A DNA stretch of 64,000 nt from Dehalococcoidia bacterium (GTDB taxonomy: Bacteria; Chloroflexota; Dehalococcoidia; Dehalococcoidales; Fen-1064). The number at the start of each line of letters is the position of its first letter. Positions within the stretch are counted from its first letter, which is position 1. Positions 14,175-23,153 of this stretch are shown in pieces. The position numbers and the translations under genes are program-made. Location of the stretch: the NCBI GenBank assembly GCA_011171075.1, contig DUFD01000044.1, positions 1 through 64,000 on the forward strand. The letters run 5' to 3'. The notes beneath the pieces were generated by a model. It saw only the letters and a program-made list of their open reading frames with translations. It had not been told where the DNA came from and did no database searches.

Positions 14175-16472
14175 ATGATTATGAATAACGTCAAAAGGCA
14201 CTTCCACTTCTGGTTCCTCGCGGTCGTGTTGACTATTTTCGTGGTTGTGTCGGCTGCCAGTCTGGCAGGACTCGACTGGATTGTCCTTGGAAATAACCTC
14301 ACCTTCACTTATGCGTCTATTGCGATACCAGTTTTCCTTGCCTCGATTATTCTCTCCGTCTGGAGATACGGACTGAAAACAGGACTGGCGGTTTGTCTTG
14401 TCCTCGGGGCGTCAATGCTGATAATCACCATCACAGGCATGCAGGATTACGGCAATCTGTACGGTACTATCACTGTTATTATCATTGGCGTCGGTTCTAT
14501 CTACTGGATTAACTGGCAGCGGAGAGGTCGTAAGTTGCTTGAGCAGGATGTTGAAGAAGTTGATGGTCGGGTAGTTGAGCTCCAGCAAGAGTTGCTAGAA
14601 AAGCAGCGTACCGAGGACGAGTTGGTGGAAAGTCGGCGCAGGTTCAGAGATTTAGCCAATCTCCTGCCTCAGATTATTTGGGAGATTGATACAGACGGCA
14701 ATGTTACCTTCGCTAATAGGCAGGCTCTTGAGGCCTTCGGCTATTCTATGGAAGGGGATAGTACTGTTATCCCCAGCGCTGTTCAGGCTGTTATTCCCGA
14801 GGACCAGGAGCGGATGAGGCGGGGTATTCAGAAGGTACTCAGTGGTGAGGAACTGGGCGGTGTTGAATACACTGCTATAAAGAAGGACGGCAGCACGTTC
14901 CCCGTACTGATATACGCGGCTCGGGTTATGCGTAATGGCAGGCCCGTTGGTCTGAGAGGAGTTGCCATCGACATCACCGAGCGTAAGCAGACAGAAGAGA
15001 AGATAGAGCACGCCGCTAAAGAGTGGCGGATGACTTTTGACTCCGCTACCAATATGATATCCATCCATGATAAAGACTTCAGACTGACCAGGGTAAACAT
15101 GGCCTTTGCCGAGGCGTTCCATATGCAGCCGAAGGAGCTAATTGGCAGGCCATGTTATCAGGTGGTGCATGGGACGGATAGACCTGTTGCGGGCTGTCCT
15201 TGTGTGAAGACGCTGACGACAAAGCAACCGGCTACGGCGGAGCTCTTTGACCAGCACCTGGGGATTCATCTCCAGGTATCTTCCTCGCCCGTGTTCGACG
15301 AGAATGGAGAGGTACTGTCTTGCGTTCATGTTGCCAGTGACATCACCGAACGTAAAGAGATGGAGAAAGCGCTACGCGATTCTGAGAAGAACTTCCGGAA
15401 CTCAATTTATAGCTCCCCCCTGGGCATTCGTATCGTGAGCGCCGAAGGCGAATTACTCTACGCAAACCGTGCTATTCTGGACATGTGTGGTTATGACAGT
15501 GTCGAGGAGTTAAGGGAAACCCCGCTCAGCAAACTGTATACACCGGAGAGCTATCAGCAACATCTCGAGAGAAAAGAGAAGAAGCGGCGTGGAGAATCTG
15601 TTCCCTCCGAGTATGAAATCAGTATCGTACGTAAAGATGGTGAGGTACGGCATCTGGCTATAATTCGCGAGAAGGTCATCTGGGACGGAGAGACCCAGTT
15701 CCAGGTGCTGTACCAGGATGTCACTGAGTTGAGAAAGGCTCAAGAGCAATTGCAGCACTCTCAACTGTTGGCTTCACTCGGGGAGATGACGGCGGGCATC
15801 GCCCACGAGGTAAACAACCCTCTGGGGAGTATTTTACTCTATTCCGAATTACTGATGGCGGGAGACGTTCCCAGACCGCTTAAAAAGGACTTAAGGGTAA
15901 TTCATGACGAGGCCAAGCGTGCTGCCCGGATTATGACTGACCTGCTTACCTACAGTCGTCGAATGGGCTCCCAGGGACGTCGTCTGGACCTGCATAAGGT
16001 TCTGAAAAAGGTTATCGACATGCGGCGTTATACAGAGATGGTGCGGAACATTGATATTACGCTAGACCTCCATAATGAGCCGATTCATGTGGTAGGTAAT
16101 TCGTCCCAGCTTACTCAACTTTTCATGAATCTCATACTCAATGCCGAGGAAGCTCTCGGAGTATCGAACGGAGGGAGTATATCAATCACTACCCGGACGG
16201 ATAATGAGTGGGCAAAGATATCGGTTGCTGATAACGGCCCGGGAATACCGGCGGAAAACCTGCAGCAGATATTTTATCCGTTCTTTACCACCAAGCCAAC
16301 CGGTAAGGGTACCGGACTCGGCCTGAGCACCTGCTACGGTATCGTCACCGCTCACAAAGGGCTTATCCGTGCTGAAAAGAACAAAACGGGCGGTGCTACC
16401 TTTGTCATTGAGCTACCGCTGGCCAGGCCCAGGAAGCAAAAAAAACACCGTAAGGTAGTGGCAGTAGCTTAG
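14175..16472 (+). CDS. Membrane-anchored PAS sensor histidine kinase (NtrB-like core)
   Basis: About 765 residues. Three or four N-terminal membrane helices (FWFLAVVLTIFVVVSAASLAG ... YASIAIPVFLASIILSVW ... LIITITG) resemble a DUF4118-type sensor. A coiled coil and three PAS domains follow, then HisKA with GEMTAGIAHEVNNPLGSILLY and HATPase with N-box LMNLILNAEEAL and GKGTGLGLSTCYGIV. This HEVNNPL core is the NtrB/AtoS type. The second PAS carries a Cys-rich loop (CYQVVHGTDRPVAGCPC), which may bind metal or a cofactor. The ATG at 14175 is preferred over the track start (14109), whose 22-residue extension is not membrane-like. No partner regulator is adjacent. Confidence 0.88.
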   Translation: MIMNNVKRHFHFWFLAVVLTIFVVVSAASLAGLDWIVLGNNLTFTYASIAIPVFLASIILSVWRYGLKTGLAVCLVLGASMLIITITGMQDYGNLYGTITVIIIGVGSIYWINWQRRGRKLLEQDVEEVDGRVVELQQELLEKQRTEDELVESRRRFRDLANLLPQIIWEIDTDGNVTFANRQALEAFGYSMEGDSTVIPSAVQAVIPEDQERMRRGIQKVLSGEELGGVEYTAIKKDGSTFPVLIYAARVMRNGRPVGLRGVAIDITERKQTEEKIEHAAKEWRMTFDSATNMISIHDKDFRLTRVNMAFAEAFHMQPKELIGRPCYQVVHGTDRPVAGCPCVKTLTTKQPATAELFDQHLGIHLQVSSSPVFDENGEVLSCVHVASDITERKEMEKALRDSEKNFRNSIYSSPLGIRIVSAEGELLYANRAILDMCGYDSVEELRETPLSKLYTPESYQQHLERKEKKRRGESVPSEYEISIVRKDGEVRHLAIIREKVIWDGETQFQVLYQDVTELRKAQEQLQHSQLLASLGEMTAGIAHEVNNPLGSILLYSELLMAGDVPRPLKKDLRVIHDEAKRAARIMTDLLTYSRRMGSQGRRLDLHKVLKKVIDMRRYTEMVRNIDITLDLHNEPIHVVGNSSQLTQLFMNLILNAEEALGVSNGGSISITTRTDNEWAKISVADNGPGIPAENLQQIFYPFFTTKPTGKGTGLGLSTCYGIVTAHKGLIRAEKNKTGGATFVIELPLARPRKQKKHRKVVAVA

Positions 16473-16501
16473 ATTATTTCTGTTATCGGCAAATTCATCC
16501 G

Positions 16502-16540
16502 GGGACTACTACATCTGATTGGTAGTAGTTCCTTATTTTA
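16502..16540 (+). terminator. Rho-independent terminator after the membrane PAS kinase
   Basis: GGGACTACTAC (16502-16512) pairs with GTAGTAGTTCC (16522-16532), with a 9-nt loop and one G-U pair, followed by TTATTTTA. It closes the kinase transcript 30 nt after its stop. Confidence 0.75.
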
Positions 16541-16562
16541 TGTGCAGAGCTGAAGCTGGCTC

Positions 16563-16571
16563 TGGTATAAT
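16563..16571 (+). promoter_or_regulatory. Extended -10 promoter of the nitroreductase gene
   Basis: A perfect TATAAT (16566-16571) is preceded by TG one base upstream (TGGTATAAT), an extended -10 element. The -35 region is poor, as is common for this class. The predicted leader is about 30 nt and includes GGAGG at 16596-16600. Confidence 0.6.
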
Positions 16572-16607
16572 GCCAAGTAGTAGAGTTACTTTTCTGGAGG
16601 AATAGCA

Positions 16608-17243
16608 ATGTTGACCGTGCGTGAAGCAATACAGAAACGTCGTAGTACGCGTAGTTTTAAGCCGACACCCGTGCCTGATGAGATGATTCTAGAGATGCTG
16701 GAGGCAGCTCGTCTGGCACCTTCGGCGAGCAACAATCAGCCGTGGCGATTTGTCGTTGTTACTGATGCCGAGGAGAAGAAGGCACTCCGTAAAATATGTT
16801 TCAACCAGTCTTTCATCGAGGATGCCGGTGTGGACTTTGTTTTCTGTGCCGACCCCTCCTCATACTCTGTCGAGTCACGCCGGAGAAGGATACAGGAGGC
16901 CGTGGACTCCGGCCTGATATCCGAGGGGAACCTCAGTGATTCGACATTGCAGCGCTACCAGGAGATGGCTGCAAATGAACCTGACCTGCCGTCGTTACTT
17001 ACTCCACTAACCGCCAATACTTACATCGCCGTGGAGCACATGGTTTTGATGGCGACTGGCTTGGGGCTGGGCTCGTGCTGGGTGGGTGGTATCAGTAGCT
17101 ATAAGGACATCCGTGATATGCTGCAAATCCCCAGGGGTATTCTGGTCCTCGGTGTCCTGGCCGTCGGTTATACCAACATAGAGCCGAAGGCGAGACCCCA
17201 CCATCCACTGGAGAAGATAATGCTGAGGCCTTTCCCGGCCTAG
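16608..17243 (+). CDS. Nitroreductase family FMN-dependent oxidoreductase
   Basis: A 211-residue protein of the NADH:FMN nitroreductase fold. The N-terminal AIQKRRSTRSF supplies the Arg/Ser cluster that binds the FMN phosphate; APSASNNQPWRFVVV is the second FMN-contact block; GLGLGSCWVGGI is the C-terminal glycine-rich motif. Enzymes of this family reduce nitroaromatics, quinones or flavins, and some dehalogenate; the substrate is not evident. GGAGG lies 7 nt before the ATG. Single-gene transcript with an extended -10 promoter. Confidence 0.92.
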   Translation: MLTVREAIQKRRSTRSFKPTPVPDEMILEMLEAARLAPSASNNQPWRFVVVTDAEEKKALRKICFNQSFIEDAGVDFVFCADPSSYSVESRRRRIQEAVDSGLISEGNLSDSTLQRYQEMAANEPDLPSLLTPLTANTYIAVEHMVLMATGLGLGSCWVGGISSYKDIRDMLQIPRGILVLGVLAVGYTNIEPKARPHHPLEKIMLRPFPA

Positions 17244-17279
17244 ACAACGGCGGCAAGATATCACTGGATAGCTGGCAGA

Positions 17280-17768
17280 TTACGCACGCCTGAACTGGAT
17301 GATGCAGCTCTCAGAGCCTTCGCAGACACGACAGAGCTGCTTCCAGCGTATGTCATCACCGAATTCGGATGCCCAGACAGAGTATTCCGTGGGGCAGATG
17401 GTACTGCCCACCCTTGCTGATAATGTCTTGCGGTCGGAGTCGACCATAATGTCGTGCCATGGACACCGGTCGATGGTTACCTGGAAACCGCCTTTATCAT
17501 CTAGGCCCTCTACCTTATAGGAGTGGCCTTCCAGTGAGAGCTTGGTGGTAAAGCACTCGCGGAGGGCCTCTATTCCGTTGCCCAGTTTCGTCAGTTCCTT
17601 AAGCTTGCGGGCCTGTATCTTGGGGAAGACCTGCCAGACAGCATTATCAACCTCGAGGGCGGTGTCGAATCCATATCTCTCCTCGACCTTCATACACCAC
17701 AGGCCGTCAACGGCCGCATAGCAGCGTTGAAAGAAATCGGCAGCTTGCTTATCCGTTAGTTCTATCAT
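17280..17768 (-). CDS. DUF6125 / L-2-amino-thiazoline-4-carboxylate hydrolase-like protein
   Basis: A 162-residue soluble protein beginning IELTDKQAADFFQRCYAAVDGLWCMKVEERYGFDTAL. This start, with LWxMKVEE and a Cys-containing C-terminal half (VTIDRCPWHDIM, STICPTEY, CRVCEGSESC), fits the DUF6125 family, related to bacterial L-2-amino-thiazoline-4-carboxylate hydrolase-like proteins. The several cysteines (RCPW, ICP, CRVCEG) could bind a metal. Family assignment is from recollection of the pattern; no function should be asserted. Convergent with the nitroreductase gene. Confidence 0.6.
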   Translation of the reverse strand: MIELTDKQAADFFQRCYAAVDGLWCMKVEERYGFDTALEVDNAVWQVFPKIQARKLKELTKLGNGIEALRECFTTKLSLEGHSYKVEGLDDKGGFQVTIDRCPWHDIMVDSDRKTLSARVGSTICPTEYSVWASEFGDDIRWKQLCRVCEGSESCIIQFRRA

Positions 17769-18005
17769 GTTGACTTCCCCTCTTGATTACTATTCTGAGG
17801 CGCGGCGTATCAGCATATTATCACATGGCTGTAATCAGAACAAAGGCCCTGTACTATTATCTGCTCTCGTGACGGCTACTCGGACGCGGTGCTGGTATGT
17901 CAGGCTGACCATGTCCAGACTACCGGGTTGCTGCTAGAAATGCTTGAGGCGGCAGCTGTCGCTGCCACCCGTTCGATAATTCCTGTGATGTATACGTGAG
18001 GTAAG

Positions 18006-18024
18006 AAGCCTCTTCTGAAGGCTT
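18006..18024 (-). terminator. Weak hairpin after the pilus operon
   Basis: AAGCCT (18006-18011) and AGGCTT (18019-18024) form a 6-bp stem with a 7-nt loop, about 27 nt after the stop of the last pilus gene. On the minus strand it is followed by only a short CTTACC stretch, so termination strength is doubtful. Confidence 0.35.
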
Positions 18025-18050
18025 GATGTACCCACTTGTGACATGACCTT

Positions 18051-19520
18051 CTAGCGTGTCGTCACTACTGTAAAAGCTACGTTATATTCCGTGCTCTCCG
18101 ATGGTTCGGTAGTATCGCCGACCTCAACATCGGCAATGCGGACTTCGGAGTAATACCCCAGCTCTTCGAGGGCGGCTACGTAAGTGGTTACGGTGGCAAT
18201 CGAATCTGTTTGTCCGCATGTAATCACCCCGTCAACTCCAATGTTTATCGAAGTTAGATAACCTATCTGAGTAATGGCGTTAGTTATCATTTCCAGGTTG
18301 TCGGCTATGTCATCGGTGCGCGCTAATAATTGGTGATGCTGCTGTAAAACTTCCAGGTCAGCGGACAGCTGTGTAATGACCTCTTCTATCGCTGCTGCCT
18401 CATCGGCTCGTATACGGACCTGGTATAACTCGTCGCTGACGATAACCGCCTGGCTTCCGAGACGGGCTGTTTCTGTTCTGGTGATATCAAAAGTCTGATA
18501 TGCGGGAAGCATGAGTACGGTGGCAATAACCAGCATCGCAGGTACAAAAAGACGCCTGAACGCTGCTCGGTTGCTCTCCGCTCTGTACTTCTCAGGCATC
18601 AGATTGATGTCGATATCGTGGTAATCACCTACTCCGGCCTTAGCAGTGGACTTCAGTCTCATCTTTTTAAGGGCAAGACCTATGTTATTGGTATACAGGT
18701 CAAGCGGGAAGTCCGGGGGTAGTATGATAGGTGGTAATACAGGTTCGACTGGGTATCCGGTCTCTGCCTGGACAAGCTGGCGGGCAGTCGGGTCCACTGA
18801 GAGTTCACCAGTGAGTATCAGAGGAGTGTCTGGTTTTAGTGGTTCCTCTGGACGACTGTTGTTGTAGAACCCTATTGTTTTGTTAAGTTCGTCCACAGCC
18901 CGCATCACATTATCCTCTATATTAGCGCCTTCACCCCTGGGCATGGCTGTGTGCATGGTAGCAGGTTTTCCGTTGGCTACCACCACGATATCGAAGTAGT
19001 CTGGCTCCAGACTGAGCAATATGGCATCTGGCTGATTAACGGCCCTGGCGAGTGCCAGTCCTCTGAGGTCCATCATGTAAGGTTTTATTCCTGCTTCCGT
19101 CAGTGTCTGTACCAGGGAATCAATGAGATTCCGCGGTACGCCTACTATGAAATAACTCAACTCATCGTTGCTTTCACCAATCTGGTGCCAGGTAAGATAC
19201 AGGTTCTCTATTGGCACCGGTATTTCCTTCTTGGCGCCGCGTAGAATGGCTTCCTCCCGAATGGATTGTGGTGTTACAGGCAGATTCAGTGTGCGGTAAG
19301 TGAACGACATGCCGGAAAGGCTGACAATTACCTTATTGCGGCTGACCTTCAAGGATTCGAATAAGCCATTGATGGCGGCGGCAACAGCAGTAGTGTGCAG
19401 GATGAATCCGTCCTGTACCAGTCCCGACTCGAGTGGCACCTCACCCCATGTCCTCACCCGTTTACCCTGTAAGGCGAGTAATCTGATACTGGCACTACCT
19501 ATATTTAATGTAACTAACAT
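18051..19520 (-). CDS. Type IV pilus assembly protein, PilM-PilN fusion
   Basis: A 489-residue fusion. The first 300 residues form a PilM-like actin-fold ATPase (LVTLNIGSASIRLLAL at the start; VIVSLSGMSFTYRTLNLP; MMDLRGLALARAV). After ESNRAAFRRLFVPAMLVIATVLMLPAYQTF, a single membrane helix at about residue 320-345, comes a periplasm-side coiled coil and a PilN-like domain. PilM and PilN are normally separate proteins whose interaction joins the cytoplasmic and membrane parts of the pilus platform. The fusion keeps them tethered. Followed in the same complex by PilO encoded 18 bp upstream. Last gene of the operon. Confidence 0.85.
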   Translation of the reverse strand: MLVTLNIGSASIRLLALQGKRVRTWGEVPLESGLVQDGFILHTTAVAAAINGLFESLKVSRNKVIVSLSGMSFTYRTLNLPVTPQSIREEAILRGAKKEIPVPIENLYLTWHQIGESNDELSYFIVGVPRNLIDSLVQTLTEAGIKPYMMDLRGLALARAVNQPDAILLSLEPDYFDIVVVANGKPATMHTAMPRGEGANIEDNVMRAVDELNKTIGFYNNSRPEEPLKPDTPLILTGELSVDPTARQLVQAETGYPVEPVLPPIILPPDFPLDLYTNNIGLALKKMRLKSTAKAGVGDYHDIDINLMPEKYRAESNRAAFRRLFVPAMLVIATVLMLPAYQTFDITRTETARLGSQAVIVSDELYQVRIRADEAAAIEEVITQLSADLEVLQQHHQLLARTDDIADNLEMITNAITQIGYLTSINIGVDGVITCGQTDSIATVTTYVAALEELGYYSEVRIADVEVGDTTEPSESTEYNVAFTVVTTR

Positions 19521-19538
19521 TTCGCAGCCCCCTGTCCC

Positions 19539-20144
19539 TTAGTAATTGTCCTCTTCTTCCATGAAGTCCTCCTCATCCTGTGCAAGCTCTTCGTCATCAT
19601 CGACCGGAGCCGGGGCATAGATGGCTATCTCCAGACGGGCTGTTAATTGTGCGGGTTCTGTTATCTGTTCAACATCGCTGGTGACCGTGAGGTGTTGCAC
19701 GCTGACGGATTTCGGTAACTCACTTTCCAGCGTCCTGAGGAGGGCTAAGAGATTATCTGAATTTCCTTTGACGTCCAGGTGTATCGTAAAGACCAGATAG
19801 ACGTAATCCTCGATATTTATCAGTGACCATGGTATCGTTGTCAGAGATATCACGTTGACCTGATTCGCATCTGCTATATCAAGTAATCCATTAATAACCT
19901 GGGTGGTGTTTACCTGTCCTAGCAAGATGCTTTGCTCGGTAACAAGGCTTGTCTCAGCGTCAGTCAGACGCTGCTGAAGGTCGGATGGCACCTCGGGTAT
20001 CAGGGCTATCATTTCGATAGCATCCGTAATTTGTGTTCTGAGTGCCTCCTGCTCGCTCTGCTGTGATATCGAATCCACAAGGAAATAAACGCAGATTATT
20101 AGCAATCCGATACTCAGAACGGTGATTAATAATTTTCTTGTCAC
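19539..20144 (-). CDS. PilO-like pilus assembly protein
   Basis: A 201-residue protein with one N-terminal membrane helix (LLITVLSIGLLIICVYFLV), a coiled coil to about residue 75, and a small alpha/beta domain (VNVISLTTIPWSL ... LVFTIHLDVKGNSDNLLALLRTLESEL) typical of the PilO ferredoxin-like fold. An acidic tail ends DDDEELAQDEEDFMEEEDNY. It should pair with the PilN half of the next protein to form the inner platform of the pilus machine. Sequence identity in this family is low, so the name rests on fold pattern and position. Confidence 0.78.
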   Translation of the reverse strand: MTRKLLITVLSIGLLIICVYFLVDSISQQSEQEALRTQITDAIEMIALIPEVPSDLQQRLTDAETSLVTEQSILLGQVNTTQVINGLLDIADANQVNVISLTTIPWSLINIEDYVYLVFTIHLDVKGNSDNLLALLRTLESELPKSVSVQHLTVTSDVEQITEPAQLTARLEIAIYAPAPVDDDEELAQDEEDFMEEEDNY

Positions 20145-20196
20145 TGTCTTTCCTCCCCGTGCTATATTCTAATGGCCCCCTGTCCTGATAATGACC

Positions 20197-21042
20197 CTAC
20201 TGAGGAGTGATGTCCCATGAAAGTATCGAATACGCTCCTTCACCGAATGTAAATATAGGACACCCGGTATAAGTGAGGGGATAGTCACCCAGGATTTTAG
20301 CTTTATTAAAAAGTGTGACGGTACCGCCTACATAGGCGTCCTGGTGTATCTTTGTCTGGTTATACATCGTGATATTCCCCAGAACATGAGCATCGCCTCT
20401 TATTTGACCATAGCTTCGCATGATTAAATTTTCACCGACACAGACATTTCCTTGAATATCCGTCTGGTCATTTATCGTGAGGGTACCAGCAGTGACGATA
20501 TCACCGTTTATTACCGTGGAGTGGTTATTCAGTGTGATATCCCCTTCTGCATAGATACTGCCATCAATCACGACATGATTTTCAAGACTAACGTCCCCTG
20601 TAACGTAATAATCCCCCGTGTAGGTTGCATGGCCGCTGAAGGTCTTATCACCTTCGATGACTTCGAAACCTGCCGGTAAGCCGTACGTTACTTCTGCAGT
20701 GATGATAATCAGTGAGCCGTCACTGCAGTGAGCCGTTGAGGTAATTTCGTAGGTCTCACCCAGGTCACGTATGGTGACATTCACAGGCGTGCTATTCAGC
20801 GTTAAGGTCGGCAGCTCCACCTGGCCTCCTTCAGGTACTACCGTAGTTCCACTGAGAAGATGCCATATACCAAATTCAATTCCGGCATCGGCCGCATACT
20901 GTTCTTCCACAACCTCCCCGTAAATTCTGGAGCCGATGAGGTTGGCACTGACGTGACCGAGGAACGGAGCCAGCATCAGCCCGCCTAGCCCAAGAACTAC
21001 GAGGGCTATGGGAAGAGCCTGCCCTTTTTCACCGCCAAACAT
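20197..21042 (-). CDS. PilX/TadE-like membrane protein with polymer-forming (bactofilin-like) beta-helix
   Basis: A 281-residue protein. The N-terminus GEKGQALPIALVVLGLGGLMLAPFLGH is a single helix resembling PilX/TadE pseudopilin-like proteins, without the canonical Gly-Phe-Thr-Leu-x-Glu cleavage site. Residues 150-260 are short repeats of the form GDYYVTGDVSLENHVVIDGSIYAEGDI, the six-residue-per-strand right-handed beta-helix seen in polymer-forming cytoskeletal proteins. It overlaps the upstream prepilin stop by one base, placing it in the pilus operon. It may form a surface or periplasmic beta-helical cap; this is inference. Confidence 0.75.
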   Translation of the reverse strand: MFGGEKGQALPIALVVLGLGGLMLAPFLGHVSANLIGSRIYGEVVEEQYAADAGIEFGIWHLLSGTTVVPEGGQVELPTLTLNSTPVNVTIRDLGETYEITSTAHCSDGSLIIITAEVTYGLPAGFEVIEGDKTFSGHATYTGDYYVTGDVSLENHVVIDGSIYAEGDITLNNHSTVINGDIVTAGTLTINDQTDIQGNVCVGENLIMRSYGQIRGDAHVLGNITMYNQTKIHQDAYVGGTVTLFNKAKILGDYPLTYTGCPIFTFGEGAYSILSWDITPQ

Positions 21043-21494
21043 CAGTCAACTCCTCCAGAAGGTCTGAGGTATACCTGGTAAGTACCCTGCTGGCTGGCAC
21101 CCTGTCGCCCGACAGGGGCCGAGGTAATATCCAGGGTGACCATACGACCACTGACAGAAAAGGTTGCCGATGTGATGTTCCAGGCTACTGTTATCTGCGA
21201 GCTGCCATCGTCACGCTGGAGCTCGGTGCCGATGAGCTTATAGGTGACTGTTGAGGCGTCGGGCATGGTCAGTACCAGCTGGCTGCCGCCGGTAGCGGTA
21301 GAAGCAATCTGTCCGTCACGGTTGAGCCAGCTCGAGATGTTCTGAAGGTCATGAATAGCGGTTATCTTGCTGTTACCGTATTCGGCTACGGTGAACATCT
21401 GATAGACGGTGGAGCCCAAAAAACTGGCAATCAGCCCGGTTATCGATATCACCACCAGCAGTTCAACCAGTGTAAAACCCTGCTGTCCCTTCAT
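21042..21494 (-). CDS. Minor pseudopilin / prepilin-type N-terminal methylation protein
   Basis: A 150-residue prepilin with a six-residue leader and a class III cleavage site (QQG/FTLVELLVVISITGLIASFLG), Glu at +5 and a long hydrophobic helix. The remaining part is beta-rich (QLVLTMPDASTVTYKLIGTELQRDD), like GspJ/GspH-type minor pilins. Overlaps its neighbours by 1-4 nt on each side, so it is translationally coupled within the pilus operon. Confidence 0.88.
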   Translation of the reverse strand: MKGQQGFTLVELLVVISITGLIASFLGSTVYQMFTVAEYGNSKITAIHDLQNISSWLNRDGQIASTATGGSQLVLTMPDASTVTYKLIGTELQRDDGSSQITVAWNITSATFSVSGRMVTLDITSAPVGRQGASQQGTYQVYLRPSGGVD

Positions 21495-21916
21495 CTTTTC
21501 ACCTTGTAGGCGTCTACGGTAAGTATCGTTTCGCTATCGCGGTATATAGTTACGGTCAATTCCTGAATGTCTGTATCGGTATAGACAGAGGCGTCCGTCT
21601 CCAGGGAGATGGTATAGCCCGATGGCGTGTCCATTGTTAGATAAGTGGCGCCGGTAGCATCATAGGGAAGGCTCTTGACGTACTCGAGCTGGGTCCTGGC
21701 CAGTTGCTGGGCCACGGCTTCCTGATCGGACTCACGTACTGCCAGTGCTCCGGTCGAAAGCGCAGTTATAAAGGCGACTGCTGTAATCCCGATGATAGCG
21801 ATGGCCACCAGTGTTTCAGCCAGTCCAATGCCTCTTTCATCCCGGATACAGTTATGGGATGCTGCTAACCGCTGGCTAGCTAATTGTTTCGCTTTTATGA
21901 ATCCAAGCAGGTTCAT
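21491..21916 (-). CDS. Minor pseudopilin, PilV/GspI-like
   Basis: A 141-residue protein with an unusually long leader (about 29 residues) before the cleavage site RDERG/IGLAETLVAIAIIGITAVAFI; Glu is at +5. The mature part includes AVRESDQEAVAQQLARTQLEYVKSLPYD, a pattern common in PilV/GspI minor pilins. It overlaps pilC and the next pseudopilin by 4 nt each. Likely primes pilus assembly at the platform. Confidence 0.82.
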   Translation of the reverse strand: MNLLGFIKAKQLASQRLAASHNCIRDERGIGLAETLVAIAIIGITAVAFITALSTGALAVRESDQEAVAQQLARTQLEYVKSLPYDATGATYLTMDTPSGYTISLETDASVYTDTDIQELTVTIYRDSETILTVDAYKVKR

Positions 21917-23127
21917 GATAGCGACCCCATTATCGAGTACATCGGCATAACTATCGATGTGGCCAGGAAGGCAATCATAAGACCGATTACGATTGTTAGA
22001 GTCGGCTCTATCATTCCTATCAGGGCATTGACCTTTTGGTCGACCCTTTGCTCATAGTAATCGGCCAGGGTAGCCAGAGTGCTGTCTATAGTGCCGGTGG
22101 TTTCACCAACGACAACCATCTTGATCATCAGGTCCGGGAAAAGGCTATCCTGAGACATGGGCTGTGACAGGCCCTGTCCCTGAATGAGTTTCTCCCTTAC
22201 GGTTACAAATGACTCACGGACAACCTGATTTCCCATGGAGTTGTTCACAATCTCCATTATCTGAGGTAGTTGCAGGCCTGCTTGCAGCATCATAGAGGTT
22301 GTCTGACAGAAATAGAACATGCTGTGCTGCACGGTTATAGGGCCAATCAGCGGCGCTTTCAGCAAGAACCTGTCCTTGGCCAGCTTGCCGCTGGGTAGTC
22401 TCAAATAGATGATAGTAGCGGCGACGACAACAAGAATTACTCCCAGAATAACGAGTTTATAATCAATAACGAAGCCGGTTACGGCCAATAATATCCTGGT
22501 CGTTATGGGTAACTCGGCGTCGAGGGAAGTGAATAGTCCGATTAAGGGTGGTAGCACTACCGTTATCAATAGGGCAATCACCCCGATTGCCATAACCACA
22601 ATCACAGTCGGATAGGTCATGGCACGTTTCATTTTTTTCTTGGTCTGGACCTGTTTTTCCAGAGCATCGGCCACCTGTTTCAGACCAGCTTCCAGGTTTC
22701 CCGTCTGTTCACTGGCCCTTATTACCTGAACGAAGTACAGGGGGAATACATCCGGGTGTCTGGATAGGGACTCGGAGAAGGAACTGCCTCCCTGGAGCTC
22801 CTCGACCAGGTCTGAGATGATATCACTCAGAGTGGCCTTAGATACATTTCCTTCCAGTGCTCGTAATGCAGTAAGTAGCGGGATACCGGATTCTATCAGC
22901 GTGGCGAGCTGACGGGCAAAATCGATTAAATCAGGGGTCTTCACACCGAAAAGGAAGGGTATCTGGCTCTTGAGGGTCTTGCGCGTGGGTAACTCCTTAA
23001 GGCTGAGGATATGATTATAGCCAGCATGATACAGGGCGTCCTCAGCCGCACTTTCGGAGGGGGCTTCAATTGTGCCCTGTACTATTTTTTTATCAATGGT
23101 ATAGGCCTGATAACGGTATCCCATCAA
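21913..23127 (-). CDS. pilC: Type IV pilus inner-membrane platform protein
   Basis: A 404-residue GspF/PilC family protein with two GspF repeats: residues about 65-190 (DFARQLATLIESGIPLLTALRALE) and 270-395 (FCQTTSMMLQAGLQLPQIMEIV). Three membrane segments (YPTVIVVMAIGVIALLITVVLPPLIGLF; VILGVILVVVAATIIYL; LTIVIGLMIAFLATSIVMPMYSI) match the family. It anchors the extension ATPase encoded just upstream. N-terminus starts MMGYRYQAYTIDKKIVQGTIEA. Confidence 0.95.
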   Translation of the reverse strand: MMGYRYQAYTIDKKIVQGTIEAPSESAAEDALYHAGYNHILSLKELPTRKTLKSQIPFLFGVKTPDLIDFARQLATLIESGIPLLTALRALEGNVSKATLSDIISDLVEELQGGSSFSESLSRHPDVFPLYFVQVIRASEQTGNLEAGLKQVADALEKQVQTKKKMKRAMTYPTVIVVMAIGVIALLITVVLPPLIGLFTSLDAELPITTRILLAVTGFVIDYKLVILGVILVVVAATIIYLRLPSGKLAKDRFLLKAPLIGPITVQHSMFYFCQTTSMMLQAGLQLPQIMEIVNNSMGNQVVRESFVTVREKLIQGQGLSQPMSQDSLFPDLMIKMVVVGETTGTIDSTLATLADYYEQRVDQKVNALIGMIEPTLTIVIGLMIAFLATSIVMPMYSIMGSLS

Positions 23128-23153
23128 TCTCCTCCTCTATGAAAACCGGCTAA

